Shown here piece by piece: positions 21,726 through 33,928 of a DNA stretch of 50,794 nucleotides. The stretch lies in the NCBI RefSeq assembly GCF_963678635.1, contig NC_087071.1, forward strand, positions 46,303,095 to 46,353,888. Reading direction: 5' to 3'. The stretch is from Symsagittifera roscoffensis (taxonomy: Eukaryota > Xenacoelomorpha > Acoela > Convolutidae). A model generated the notes under the pieces. The model was not told the origin of the DNA. It saw only the letters and a list, made by a program, of their open reading frames with translations, and did no database searches. Made by a program: the position numbers and the translations under genes. Numbering within the stretch: the first letter of the stretch is position 1; each line of letters begins with the position of its first letter.

Positions 21726-23340
21726 TTACACAAAAAATTGATATATTCGTTCTAGAGATAAGGTTTTTTTGTTACATATATACGGTTTGAACTCCTTTTT
21801 TTGTGTTGTGCCGGGGGTTGTGACTGTAAGAATTCCGACAGGAATTTGATTTTGTTGAGCCGTTTCACGGAATGTTTTTTTGTACTCGTCCGTAGAGTCG
21901 ATTTTGTGGATTGAGCCTGCTGTTGTGAAACTTTTATTTCCAAGGTGGCAAAATTCGTTTCCTAACAATTTTTTTCTGCACCTTCCATTAAATACATTTT
22001 CTGAGTTCTAGCTTTCCAGCCATTTGAGTGGACTCTCACCACTAATTTTTCGACTTTTTTCATGGTATCTCCAAGTTCTTGAAAGGCCTTCTTCGTTAAA
22101 TTGTCTTCGCCAGCGATTTTTCAAAATCGAATTTACAATGAGTTCTTGGATTAAATCTTTCGTACCAGACTACTTTTGAGTTTCAGATGTGAATGGGTAA
22201 AAATTTTTGATTGACCCATTCAGTGTTTTCTTCAGCTCGTTTCCGTCGTCTGAAAAAACTGGTTTAATTTTCTCTCTATTTGATTGTTGATAAAGTTTAG
22301 TTTATTGTCAGTTTTTACCGATGAAACTAGGAAACCCTCCATGCTTACTTAAAACTAGGGCTTTTCATTAAGGGTGCTCCGATGTAATTGTTGTTACGGG
22401 GTGTTGGAAATTTGATTAATGAGAGTTGTCTGGTTTCTAGCTGAATTTCTACAGTGTCTGTCAAAATGTCCTTTTCGGTCACTGTTACTGCAATTACTCT
22501 ATCTGGCGGAGCATGAGGTAAAGTGACCTTACTTGAATTGTTAAACCTAATTTCGATATTTTTCATTCCCTACAATGTTCGATGTTAGCTTGCGTTTTAC
22601 TTGAACTTATTTTTGTACAATTTATAGGGTGTGGTATTTATTGCTGTGAATCTTTGTGGCTTTTACAAGGACTAGAGCCTAGTTTAGCACAACTTTTGGA
22701 CTCAGATACTAATCCACAAAAGATCTTAGATCTCGACATTTCTCAAATTTTTGATGAAAATATCCTGTTATAATTCAATTACAACTCAGTTTACAACCAG
22801 TTTACAATGTTTCGCCTCTTCTGGTAAACTTTCAAGTATTTTTGCCATGATCTTCTATTTGCAGTCAATAAATTTATAAGTTTTGTACGCTAGGTTCATA
22901 ATTACTGTCAAGAGGTTTTCATGGTCTCCTAAAACTCTGCAAAATTGATATCTAATTTGCCTGGATTTTTTGAGGGCAAATAATTTCTGATATTTTTTAC
23001 TAGAGCCAAGTACAGTTTGGATTTTAGCTTTTTGCCCAAGACTCCTTTTTGTAAGCTGTTGTGTTTTGCGTGTTCTTCTGTTCATCTATGTATTTCCTCA
23101 TTTACGCCAAAACTGCCCGTTTTTTTTTCTTCTCTCGCCACGAGATGGGTTTGATCCTTGGTCGTATCCGAAATTTTTGGAATGGGATAAGTTAGTTTGA
23201 GTCTGAGCTGTGGATTTATTACATCTTTCATGTCAACTGAACCTCTTGCGAAAATTGTTAGTTGGAGTTTTTAGCATCATTTTTTCCCAATCTTGGTGAT
23301 CTTCGTTCGATGATTTGTTCCAAGAAAATTGAGTCCTGGT
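21726..23340 (-). pseudogene. Weak coding relics, minus strand
   Basis: Frames at 21968-21726, 22566-22345 and 23085-22855, with open stretches upstream to 23340, give soluble peptides with balanced composition, for example a Lys/Arg-rich piece followed by LGDHENLLTVIMNLAY. They are in different frames with stops between. They may be parts of one decayed gene, but I recognise no domain. Confidence 0.2.
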
Positions 23341-23875
23341 AGATTCTAATTGTATGACTGCTTCCTTTTAACAGTGAGATTGACCTAGATAGTTTAAACT
23401 GATCCAAGACAAGAAAAAAATTTGGATTTGAGAAAAAAAGGATTCCTACAACAAGGAGTTTTAGTAGATTTTTTTGAAAAAGACTAGTTTAAAAGAATTT
23501 TCTGGTTCCCAGCCCAAAATCAAAACGTTTTTCATTTGCTAAACTTTTTTGATGTTAACAAAATTTCAAGCAAGCGCGTACAAATAAGACTAGACCTAGT
23601 TCCTAGTTGATGGAGAGCAAACCTAAGACCATCAAAGTTAAAAACTGAAAAATATGAGAATCGTGAAAATCTCATAGAAAATATGTAAACTCAAATGATT
23701 GAATTCTTTGATGACCGTTAGAACATGAAGAAACTTTGCTATCGGACTGATACATACAGGGAGGTTGTCATATCAGAGACAGACTTCAGCTGCATGACCT
23801 GCAGTGATTGACGATTGACGCAGAGCGCCTACCGCAAGAACACGCTGGAAGACACTTTTTGTTGCATTCTGTAAC

Positions 23876-25345
23876 ATCGTTACGAGGCCAAACTGTGCAC
23901 TGGATAGGCGCACAATTTTGTGCCTGAATATTCCTGGATTCCAGAGACAGGTATTTAAACATGTTCCAAAAAGTAAGTGGATTCCACTTACAAGAATTAC
24001 GTGGATTCCGCGTACATATAACTGTAACGTAAAATTTGTCGGCACCTTTAATTTTTTGCGGATTCCGCCCCAAGCAAATACAGCTAGTTGTTCTGGATTT
24101 CGCAGCTGTAGGGGAATTCCTCAAAGTGTAAGTGGAATCCGCAAATGTAAGTGGAATCCGCATAATTGGTGAGCGGAATCCGCAAACTGTGAAGGAATTC
24201 AGATATTTGTTTATTACTGAACTTAGATATGCACTTGCGGAATTTTAAAGCAAGGATTTAACCATTGTCAGCGGAAACCACGAAAAAATCTTAAAACATT
24301 GGTTATCTAAATCGATGGATGTCACACCATTTTATTTGCGAGCAGTTTTTGGGATCATAGTTTTAGAAACACAAAACCGATTAAAATCAATGGGTTAAAT
24401 CGGTAATTGTGTTGATATTTCGCCGAATTAGGTCAGTATTTGGGATTCAGTAATTGAGATTCAGTATTTGGGATTTTGTATTTGAGATTCAGTATTTGGG
24501 AGCGTGAATTCAAATCATTTTGTTCACAGGGAGTAAATGATCTGTTTAACTGATTCGAAGAAATTAGCATTAGATAAAAATTACCAAAACTGAATTACAG
24601 CAGAATTAAATTTTAAGTTCAAAAACACGAATATATAGTCCCAAAAATGTTGCCTTATCAAAATATGTTCTGGTTTCGCAATTTGAAAATATTTCAAAAT
24701 GGCTAAACTAAAACTTTTTTATTTTAATTGAATGGCTTGAAATGAACTGATGAATAAGTTTACAGGAACTGTGATTGATGACAAGAATTAATATCGAAAT
24801 TAACCTTTGTAGGAAGTGAGATTGAAGCTGGGTATGTTTGACAGGAATTGAGATGAGATCGAAGTTGAGTGTTGTCAGGAATTGAGATCGAACTCTTGGT
24901 ATTCCAACTGGTAGCTGATCAACGTAGTAATTAAAAGATATAGTTTTAAACGCTACTACACATACATATAATTAAACGGAACCCGCAAAAAAAAAATGCG
25001 GAATCCACTTACAATTTGCGGATTCCACTTACAGTTTGCGGATTTCGCTTACAGTTTCTGGTTCCGCAACAGCTCAATTCAACTATACACATGTCTAATT
25101 AATTGTTTCTGGATTCCACAAACTGTTCTGGATTCTGCAGATACGGTTGCGGATTCCGCGAATTCGCCTATTTTTCGAGCGATTTTGAACGGTACAGTGT
25201 TTTAGGGTTTTGTTTGTGGAATCCAAAACAGCAAAAAAGATCAAAGAAATGAAGCACTGTTGCGGATTCCGCGACAAACCTGAGTTGGGCCTGTTGAGGA
25301 ATCCGCTTACAATGCACAGAATGCACAGTTTGGCCTCGTAATGAT
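23876..25345. mobile_element. 1.47-kb inverted-repeat element with internal GGATTCC arrays
   Basis: Terminal inverted repeats match at 23 of 24 positions (23876-23899 and 25322-25345; core TTACGAGGCCAAACTGTGCA). Inside both ends are clusters of a motif close to TTGCGGATTCCACTTACA: six copies of the core at 23980-24185 and eight or more at 24998-25305. The units are mostly in opposite orientation at the two ends. No transposase ORF is present, so it would be non-autonomous. No target duplication is clear. Short frames covering the arrays are by-products of the repeats. Confidence 0.6.
24434..24500. repeat. Short tandem repeat, about 18-bp unit
   Basis: About four imperfect units of CAGTATTTGGGATT in the middle of the 1.47-kb element. 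Confidence 0.65.
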
Positions 25346-25467
25346 TTTGTGGCATCTCTTAACTTATTCCCTTCTATGGAACCTATCATTGACAAAGTAA
25401 CCTATAACGAAATATTTCAATTGCTAAGCTTGAGGTTTTGAACCTAGTATGTTTTACCGATTTATAA

Positions 25468-25578
25468 CAAATTTTGGTACAATTGTCGTCTCTTAAGTGC
25501 CCCACTAACGCTTTTTGATCTGTGAGGTTTGAAAATTCTTGGTCTATTAGAGAGTTTTTGAAGTGATCGATTGCCCCA
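25468..25578 (+). repeat. Dispersed 110-bp repeat, copy 2
   Basis: Diverged direct copy of 19930-20035, ending in the conserved TTTTTGAAGTGATCGA. The rest of 25346-25891 shows nothing else. Confidence 0.55.
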
Positions 25579-25891
25579 TTTGGCCTATATTGAATTTAAC
25601 TAACTCTTATCGAACTGCTCAGAAGTTAGACAAGACATGTTATTAATCTAAAATTAGAATAGTGAATAAATCATATCAGACAAAGATTACCTGAAATTCT
25701 AATTTGCCGGCGGGTCTGAATCTCTTTTAAGAGTGTTCGAAAAAAATATATTCTTTGAGAATCGATTTTTTTTGCGCAGAAAACACAGAACATAGGTAAA
25801 ATTACTTTAAAAAAATCGACTCAATGTAAGGCTGAAATGTAACACTAGGTAAATGATGGAAAATTGACTATATAAACTGTCAAATTTACTA

Positions 25892-26786
25892 CCCGGGATG
25901 ACCGAAACTTCTTATCATACAATTTCCATATATGAGAAACTTCTTGTCATACAATTCCATACGTAGAGAAAATTGTATGAAATCTCTATGATAAACATTT
26001 TTCCATATATGAAAATTGTATGATAGATGTTTTTCCAAAAACCAAGAAGCTTGATTTATTCTTTCTAAATTTATTTTCTGAAAAAAATTTCGGTTGTGTT
26101 TGCAACCGAACACAAGTGACAAAGACCTTGGTTACTCAAAGCACCAAAGGTTGGATGGTCTTTGCATTTATAATGCATAGAAAAGGACCCAACTTCTGCT
26201 GTCTTTCACAAATAATATAACAAAAATAACAAACTTTTAATTTTTGGCAAAATTTTTCAATGGTGGTTCAAATTATCAGACATTGATCAAGGCATATATA
26301 AACACCCCATACAAAAGAAATAGGAATTTTCAGGGTTTTTGAAAAAAAAATTCAAGTCAAAAGAAAATAAAAGCCAATATTATCGTATCCAGGACTACGT
26401 TATGCACACAAAAAAATTAAATTTTGCATCCAAAATTTTTTTCGAAAAATGTTTGTTTGCGTACGAAAATCGATTTGCGGTTGAAAAAAATTTAAAAAAT
26501 TTTGGGCCAAATTTTCAAAATTACTTTGTCGCCATCAAAAAATTGCCAGTCTTACAATTTCCATATATGGGAATTGTATGATAAGCATTTTTTTTCAAAA
26601 AACGAAAACCTCGGTTTTTTATTACCAGACTGTTTTATTAGAATCAAACAGCCACAGAAATAAGTTTACATCTTTTTTCAACCATTTTTAGAAATTGTAT
26701 GAAAATTGTATGACAAGCATTTTTCCACAAACTTGATGTATGGAATTGTATGATAAGCATTTTCGGTGTATGGAGGTCAGCCCGGG
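25892..26786 (-). mobile_element. TIR-element family, copy 5 (complete, about 0.9 kb)
   Basis: Reverse orientation relative to copies 3 and 4. It starts CCCGGGATGACC and ends GGTCAGCCCGGG, with TA on both outer sides. All family blocks are present in reverse order. Its right three-quarters, from 26109, lie inside the large tandem duplication. The frames called over it (26339-26581, 26644-26970) are not genes. Confidence 0.75.
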
Positions 26787-28019
26787 TAATTAACACCAAT
26801 TGTAAGCTTATTCGAGTGATTTTTGGTTTTAACCAAATCATGAAAAAATGTATATCAGATTTTGAAAAAAATGTGATAGTATAGAAAAAAGATCGGACTA
26901 GTTTCGTTTTTCTTACATGGCGCTCAACAACTCTATGGGGCCGAAAATGAACAATGAGAAACGAAATCACATTACCTTACGGTTCTGCTTCCTCCAAAGT
27001 TTACATTGCTACATAGACGTAATTTTTTTTTTCACTATTTTGCATATCCGTCTGCCTGAGTATCAAGTTATTTTAAGTTCTCAAAGCCTGTATATTTTTC
27101 TTATCAAAATAAGAGTTAAAACTTTTGCCTGAATAGCTTTTTGACCTAGATTCTGTGGCGAAGCTTAGATATCATGACTACAGTTCGACACCCACGACGA
27201 ATAAAAACTCAAAAACTACTACGTTTGGTATTTTGAAACCTCAACTGGAACAACACCGAGATTATTTATCGTGAACTTTTGCGAAATCGCATAATCGAAG
27301 AGGCTGTCATGGATGAATATGTGACTAATCCGAAAGCAGATTAGATCAACTGCCTAAATGACGAACCAACTCTAGTCATAAGTTGTACAAAAATTATTTT
27401 TATCAAACGAAAGTATAAAATGCATAGATCAAAATTCATAATGTTTTGAGACTTCATTAAAGTTTAGTGACTCACGGTTGTTTTTCCCGCACTTTTTGTT
27501 CAAAAAATTTTAATTAACAAAAAAATCAGTAATGCCAGAGTAAGATGGGAAGATAGTAGTTTGCTTGATCAGTTTTTACTATTTACAAAATTAGAATTCA
27601 ATCATTTTGCAGCTAATTTTCAAAAATAAAACAAGTTGCGTTGTTTTAAAAAAAAATTAATTCAACATTGAGACGTTTGCGAATACAAAACTTTTGTTTC
27701 GAGAGGAGGGTTTTGTTTCATTGGTCTAGACTGGTCCAAGGAAATTATCTTTGAGTGTTTCATTTGTATTATGTCTCCTTGAGCATCAAGTTGTTTTGAA
27801 ATTAAAATTTAAGAGCCTCTGCAGTTTTTTTGCTAAAAAAATGATCAAACAAACAACGAAATTGAAAATTTTTGACTCGAAACACTGTTCCCTTTTGCGT
27901 CTGCAGTAAAACTTAGATGTCATGACTACAGACTGACAAATATGACAAACAGAAACTATAAAGCCACTGTGTTTTTTTAATCTTAAGTTTTTTGTAGTTT
28001 GGTGGTTTATTTAAATTAT
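26787..28019. other. Non-coding part of unit A, with a diverged internal direct repeat
   Basis: Blocks near 27050-27240 and 27770-27990 share ATCAAGTT, the CTTAGATRTCATGACTACAG word and an AAACTATAAA-like tail about 740 bp apart, suggesting two old copies of one repeat. A possible plus-strand coding scrap lies at 27245-27340. The same occurs at 36941-38173 in unit B. Confidence 0.35.
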
Positions 28020-29500
28020 CTTTTTGTTTTTGTCTTCATTCAGCAGTGCTCTGTCCATATCTGCAGCAATAATTACACCATTTTGAAATGGCGGTTTACC
28101 ACTGAAACTTGAGTTCCATTTCGTTGATGTCTAAGATTTCGGTTATTTTTTCTGCTAATTCATTGTCAGACTCTTGAATATTGTTAATATGCGATTTTGT
28201 TGTTTACGCATTGTAGCTTTAAATTACTGTTGTTGTAGTTTCATCGTGATTTCAGCTTGTTTCAATTTGTCTACTAGTTTTCGAAAAACTATATCGGGTT
28301 CTCGGATTGATGATGGATGTGTTGCTCTCCTTTTTATTGCAATTTTTCGTAATTGTGGTGTTAGAAACATCTTTGGATTTCTGTCATTTTCGTGTTTTTG
28401 TAACATGTGGATTGAGGGAATAACATTTTTGTACCAAATTTTTGATTTCTTCTGCGGGTTGTTCTAATGTTTTGTTTGAAAAACTACGAATTTTGTTGCT
28501 TTAAATTCATCGATGCTGTGTATTTCGTTCAGAGTCGAACATTTTTGAAACTTTCGTGTAAGTCTTTTCTAATCAGTTTTTATTTCTGTGGGTAATACTC
28601 AAAACCACTTTTGAGCTGCGCCATAGAGTGTGGCATGTATCAGTGCGTCTGTGAATCCAATTTTGGACGTAGAGGTGCATATGTTCTGGCCTATGTTTAA
28701 GATTAAGTTGACTGTTACAGCCTTTAAGTAGTCTTCTACTGAGTATTCAGGATCTGTTCCTGTAAATACCATGAGTAGTTTATTAGATGTTTTGAATGAT
28801 CATTCCATATGGTATGAATTCGTTGTCATTTGGAGTGTTTATGTTGTGTTTGGATTTTGTTTAAAGTTTGTAAGTTGATTTTTTGTAAATTAATGTTGTT
28901 GTAAAGAGTAAGGTAATGGGATTTCGTTTCTCATTGATTTGAGTCGGTAACTTTGGCTTTTTGTATAGTTATACAATTGTATGTTACTATTAGGTGGTGC
29001 TATATGTTGTCGTTGAGGAGGTTGTTGTTGCACTTGTTCTTGGCTGTTGAGAGTTTATGCAAGGTTCGAAAATAACTGGTTGAAAAATATCATCTGGTTG
29101 ATTTATAACAACCCAGTGATTTTTTCGCTGACTTTTATTATATTGCAATTGATTTTACTTGCTGAGTATTATTGCGTTTTTGCGATTGATTTTGTGCCGT
29201 AAAGAGTGATTTTGCTATTGGAATACTAAAACTATTATTAGCAAAAAAAATCATAATTTTGATTTGCAAAGTTATTTCCTATTGAGTGTCTTTGCTTGTT
29301 AGGAGGTCGTTTTTAGATCTTGATCATTATGTTTAATAATCCATATGTAAATATTTAGGAACAACCAATGGTTTGACTTTTGTGTGTAAAGTTGTTGGTG
29401 GAAAGAGAGTTTAGTTTTTTTAAGTGATGGATGAACAGGAGAGATACTTTGTTGTGTTGTTATAGGTAGTGTTTCAACTATTTCTTCGTGCACAAAGCGT
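28020..29500 (-). pseudogene. Decayed retroelement gag (unit A)
   Basis: Minus strand, order N to C. A Gln/Pro-rich piece at about 29070-28900 is followed by the capsid start VFTGTDPEYSVEDYLKAV and the conserved LYGAAQKWF, which runs into TGA. After frameshifts, LTPQLRKIAIKRRATHPSS and the end of capsid occupy 28406-28224. A nucleocapsid zinc knuckle follows at 28080-28036 (CNYC...), whose His is Gln and whose last Cys is TGA. An upstream fragment lies at 29493-29299. The capsid and knuckle order identifies a Ty3/gypsy-type gag. No protease or polymerase follows; the downstream DNA is non-coding. Plus-strand frames here are shadows. Confidence 0.65.
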
Positions 29501-32046
29501 GATGGAGTTTGGATGTTTTATTGTGTTAAATTTCTAGTACCAAAAAAGGTTTACTGTGCTTGATAAATGTTGAATTTTAATTATTGTTACTTGTCCTATC
29601 ATTAAATATTGCGTTATATTTTAAGTGTGTGGTGTCAGTAGTGAGTGGAATTACTCTTGAATAATCTCTCTGTGTAAGGAAATAAATGCAATTGCGGTAA
29701 TCAAAATATCGTTTGGGATGTTATAAAAAAACATGACACCATTCAGGGTCTCATACATAATTTGTTTCGTCTGGCAATTTTGTTTCGTCATTTGTTTGTG
29801 GTCTGAAATTTTTTTCTTGCTTGTGAAATTAGGTCTAAATTGTGCTGGAAAAAAGCGCTAATGAACCATGCCAGAAATCTTTCTAGATCAATTTTGACTC
29901 TTTTTGATACTTCACTACTGGTGAGTATTTCACGAATGGAGTCTAGGAATTGTAAAAAAAAAAGTGATTTTGCGTTTTATTATAGCGTGTCGACATATTT
30001 GTGTTGGTGATACACAAAATGCTTCATTTATTTCTAGTACTATTTCTAGAAAAAATACTATATATGATGGCAAAGACATCAATTGTGAAAACAGAGTTTG
30101 CTCTTTGTGAGTTTTGATTTTCAATTTTTTTGATATATCCTGTAAAACTTTTGAGAAACATAATTCTATATCATCTGTTTGTTTTCAGCGGTGTGGTGTT
30201 TGATTTGATATTTGTGGTGAAATTTTGATAGTAAATAAGCCATAATGTGAATTGATTTAGTGATTCTTGGTAGGTAGTGGTCAAGTATTCGTTTTTTAAT
30301 GTTCACTTCAGGAAAATCTTGTTTATATGGAATATTTCATTTTTCATATCAATTTACGACTAGATTGTGGCAAAATTGTACTTGTCCTGTAGCGGGATCG
30401 CCTTGTGGATTAATAACACAAGGAAGGATAGAGTCCTTGCCAATTTATTATCCTGTTACGTCATTTTGCGTGATGAGTTACGGTTTTTGTGTAATTTTCA
30501 ATAGGTTTTAATGTTTGAATTCAATTGTAGAGACTTATGATTTGCGAAGATATGATTTTTTTGTCTGCGTTTAACTTTTATATATGTTGATGTAGTGGAT
30601 TCTGATTTCGGAAAATATCTTTATTTTCTACTGGTTTAATTTTTTTCGTGCATTAGAACTCGAAAATTTTGAAGTTCTTATATTGTTGCTGAGTCAGATT
30701 TCGAAACTGTGTTTTGTGTTCTGGAAAACTTTTGATTCATGATTTATTTTTGTTTTGTGATGATTGCCTTCTTTTTTTTTGTTTTTCTGATCTGATGTAT
30801 CCTAACTTTTTTGCGGTGTAATTACAAGACCGTATTTGTTTTCTTTAATTAGACAACTATGGAGAAAGCTTGTTTAATTGGATCCTGGATTATCTCTTGA
30901 CATAAAAGTTAGAGTGATGGGTTCAAAATTCAAGGGTTAGGTTTTATATGCCTTAAACTGTTAGTCCTTACAATTTTTGTGATCTTAACTTAATCTTGGG
31001 GGATAGATTGTCGAGCATAGACGGGTTGAAGAGATAGTATAATAATTCTTTATAATGATTTGATACTTTCTCGAGTGGTTAGGTTCTATAAAAAACTTAG
31101 TTTTCCTTGGGGTGTAATTTGTAATTTAGGGTTGGAGAATATTAACTCAATCCACAAGGGTCAGGTAAAATTAGAACACAAATAGATCGTTAAGTTTTAA
31201 TTTAATTCGTGCTAATTTTAAGATTTGTTTCAGCTTAGTTCGACTAAGATTAGAAGCTCAAACGAAGGACGAGTAACACCGAAGTTCTTCAATGTTTGTC
31301 TTAATTAAAATGGTTAGCTATTTGAAAAGTTTCAGTAAGTCGTTGGTCGTTTGTTATGTTGGAGAGTGAATCGAAGTTTAAGCTCAATAGACATTTGTAT
31401 TAAAAGGTTGGGAGAACAAAATTGTCCTAACTGATCCAAGGAATCCTTGATGATCAAGTGTTTTAAAATGATTCAAGATTAAAACTAATTTATAAAATGA
31501 TGATCCAAGGATAGCTTTAATGATCTGATTTTTAAAAAATAATAAAAGTGTTTTAAAGCAAGGATAGGCCTTGACACGACTTAAATTAAAGTTAAGGGGT
31601 AAGAAAAGAATGAAATAAAAAAAAATTGCATAAAATTAAGATTTAAATGGTATCAGTTTTTTGAGTGGTTGTGTGCTATATTTTAGACGAAGAAACAAAG
31701 AAGCACGATGGGTGAGAGGATGAAGATTTGAGTCCTGGAGAAGCAAGAACCTTTTTATAATTTTGATAAAACTCACTCTTAATTAATTTTATAGTTAAAT
31801 TTTGTAATTTTTGTTCAATTAGTTTTAATTATACAAAAGTTTTAAAAATACTGCAGATTTAAAATAAATTAAATTTTTAGTTTTAGATCTATCGCCTTGG
31901 TTTTATATATTAATAGTCATACATGATTGAAAGTCATATGTCTTGCAAATGATTGTTACTGCTCCAAGTATTTGATTTCATATTAGTGAATGAAAATGTA
32001 CTGCATTGATGATTTTGTGGAGAAGTAGCCGTTGCAGTCTGCTTTT
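29501..32046 (-). other. Mostly non-coding leader-like DNA between the gag relic and LTR block (unit A)
   Basis: The minus strand is A/C-rich like the coding parts and has short open stretches, for example 30124-29930 and about 30470-30350, but stops are frequent. They may be parts of the same decayed element. No domain is recognised. Confidence 0.3.
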
Positions 32047-32262
32047 TCATTTCAAGACGAAAAAGCTCAGTGCGCTATTTTGGTTTTGACCTGGTGTAAG
32101 CTTGAGTACTCGTTGGTATTGATAAGTTTCATTAAGACGTGGAGGTAAATTTTCAATATTTCGCAACAATTTTGTGTTATGTGTTTTAATCTTAGATCTT
32201 ATGTCTTTTTTGAATTTGCTAAATCTAAGTTTGTTGAGGTCTTCTTCGACACTCTTGGTCAC
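32047..32262 (-). pseudogene. Short ORF just inside the LTR (unit A), possible leader or gag remnant
   Basis: 71 codons on the minus strand, starting 4 bp past the inferred primer-binding triplet. The peptide is basic and soluble, with a Lys-rich helix-like start and SFFVLK at the end. Position after an LTR suggests the first ORF or leader peptide of the element. The unit B copy differs by Asn to Ser at one position. Confidence 0.3.
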
Positions 32263-32268
32263 ACCAGA

Positions 32269-32654
32269 TGAGTTTATGTCCGGAGTGGCTCACTCAGAGA
32301 GTAATTTCAGATAAACTACACTGTCTGTTTTTCACGCTATCTTATTTTCGGCCAGATTCGTGCAACTTCTTAGTCTAATACCGATCTTAATCTTACTCTT
32401 ATATCTCTTAGTCTCATTAGATTTGGTGTATACTGGTATTTGCAAGCTAGATATCAGGAACTGTTCTGAAAGAGAACGACTATCTTCTAAGTTTCAATTA
32501 TTTTGTTCTGTTGCTGAAACAATGATTAGTTTCAGCGTTACAAATAATTGTAAGTGTTAGTTATGGATCATGATTGGTTAGTAAGAAATTTTTCATAGAG
32601 ATAGTTTTATCAAAAAAATAATTGGATATAAAGACTAGTTTTAAACTGGTTCCA
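32269..32654 (-). repeat. LTR-like block 1 (unit A, about 386 bp)
   Basis: On the minus strand it starts TGGAACCAGTTT and ends CATAAACTCA. A TC spacer and TGGTGTGACC follow, which fits an LTR end plus primer-binding site. It aligns over its whole length with 33161-33569. Shared words include CTTAGTCTAATACCGATC (plus strand) and GGATCATGATTGGTTA. A hairpin lies at 32513-32536. Confidence 0.5.
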
Positions 32655-32879
32655 CTATGCCGCATTGATTCAATGAAACCATTCAAAAAAAAATAAATTG
32701 ACTGTCAAATCATAACATATTTCGGTGAAAATCTTTGAAAAAGAACAAAAAATAATTGTTCCAAAACTTTATTAAAATTAGCTAAAAGAAACGTTGATTA
32801 ATACACTTTCCAAACTCACAAACAAAACATTTACAGTTTTGTGGTTTATCTCTCGCTTCTCACATACAGTCCTAATTAT

Positions 32880-33108
32880 CATGGTGTCGCAATAACGGAG
32901 ATAAAAAAAGAGCTTAAATTACAAGACAGTTGCAATTCTTTCACTTTTGGTGCGTTATTCAGATGCAGTTCACCAGTTTCACAAAGCGTTGTTTTTTGAA
33001 GAAAAACCTGTCCCAGTGGATATTCCGGAAGAAGAAAACATACAATTCGAACTGAAAAAAGCGATGAATAACATTCACAAGACAATGATTTTCACTAAAT
33101 CATAAATC
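32880..33108 (+). pseudogene. Plus-strand coding fragment between the two LTR-like blocks (unit A)
   Basis: From a stop at about 32900 an uninterrupted frame of about 66 codons runs to TAA near 33106. It includes VAILSLLVRYSDAVHQF, then an acidic stretch and IQFELKKAMNNIHK. It looks like a genuine protein C terminus or exon rather than repeat shadow, and it lies antisense to the retroelement. The minus-strand frame at the same place is the shadow. The family is unknown. Confidence 0.3.
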
Positions 33109-33160
33109 ATGATATTTTCTGAATAATGACTCAAGATAAAAATATATGATTTAGCCGTAT

Positions 33161-33569
33161 TGAGTTATGACCGAGTTGGTTAACTCATAGAGTAATTTCG
33201 GATAGGGTACACCGTCTGCTCGTCACGCATCTTATTTTCGGCCGGATAGATTCGTGCAACTTCTTAGTCTAATACCGATCCTAATCTTACTCTTATACTA
33301 TCTAGTCTCAGGTTGTTTAACTAGTCTCTGCTAGGCTCAATAGATCTAGGGTATACTGGTTTATTGCGGCTGCTGAAGTGCTCGGGAGAGTCCAACTAAT
33401 TTCTAAGTTAAATTCAAATCTCTCTGGTGCTGAAATTACAAGTAACTTCAGCACTTACAAATAAGTGGGTTGTTAGTTAGATGGATCATGATTGGTTAAT
33501 ATTAAATACTTTACATTGGCAAAATATCTAAATTATCCAATCATAAAATGTAGTTTAGATCAGGTTCCA
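33161..33569 (-). repeat. LTR-like block 2 (unit A, about 409 bp)
   Basis: Minus strand TGGAACCTGATC...CATAACTCA, homologous to block 1 but clearly diverged, with an extra segment near 33300-33340. It carries an AATAAA on the minus strand near 33363. It contains a perfect 8-bp stem at 33427-33454. Confidence 0.5.
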
Positions 33570-33928
33570 CCCATCCGGGTTTTACAGAGTTTTTTAGAAT
33601 GGTTCTTCTGCAATTCGAAGGATGGATGATGGACGTTGGTGTTTGGCGAACATCATATTTCTTCTGTTTTCTCTTTGTTAAAGAAGTTCCAGGAAGCTGG
33701 AGTTAGAGACATAAGACGTTGTGTCTTCTAGTGACAACGACTAAGTCTTTGCAACAAACTCAAATCTGATTTCAGAATGGTTTGCTATGTCAGGTTTTTT
33801 TTTTTTTTTCTGCGTGGAGAACTTCTTTTGGGTCTGATCTTAGTTTGGGAATGGCGTGTGGCGTGGAGATTGTGCGTGGAGGGGATGCCTGGTTACTCGG
33901 ATCTGTACGTATACTTGAACATCGAGGT

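Noticed and set aside
24434-25310. CRISPR-like array
   Set aside because: Units are irregularly spaced, imperfect and in both orientations, bounded by a TIR, in a eukaryotic context.
23776-25395. Overlapping short ORFs on both strands
   Set aside because: They are produced by the GGATTCC arrays and are not conserved as proteins.
26339-26970. Frames inside TIR copy 5 that recur at 36493-37124
   Set aside because: They recur only because of the segmental duplication; other family members lack them.
28174-28467. 97-codon plus-strand Cys/Phe-rich frame (also 38328-38621)
   Set aside because: Lies antisense to the gag capsid and is an artefact of that coding; its duplication reflects the segmental duplication only.
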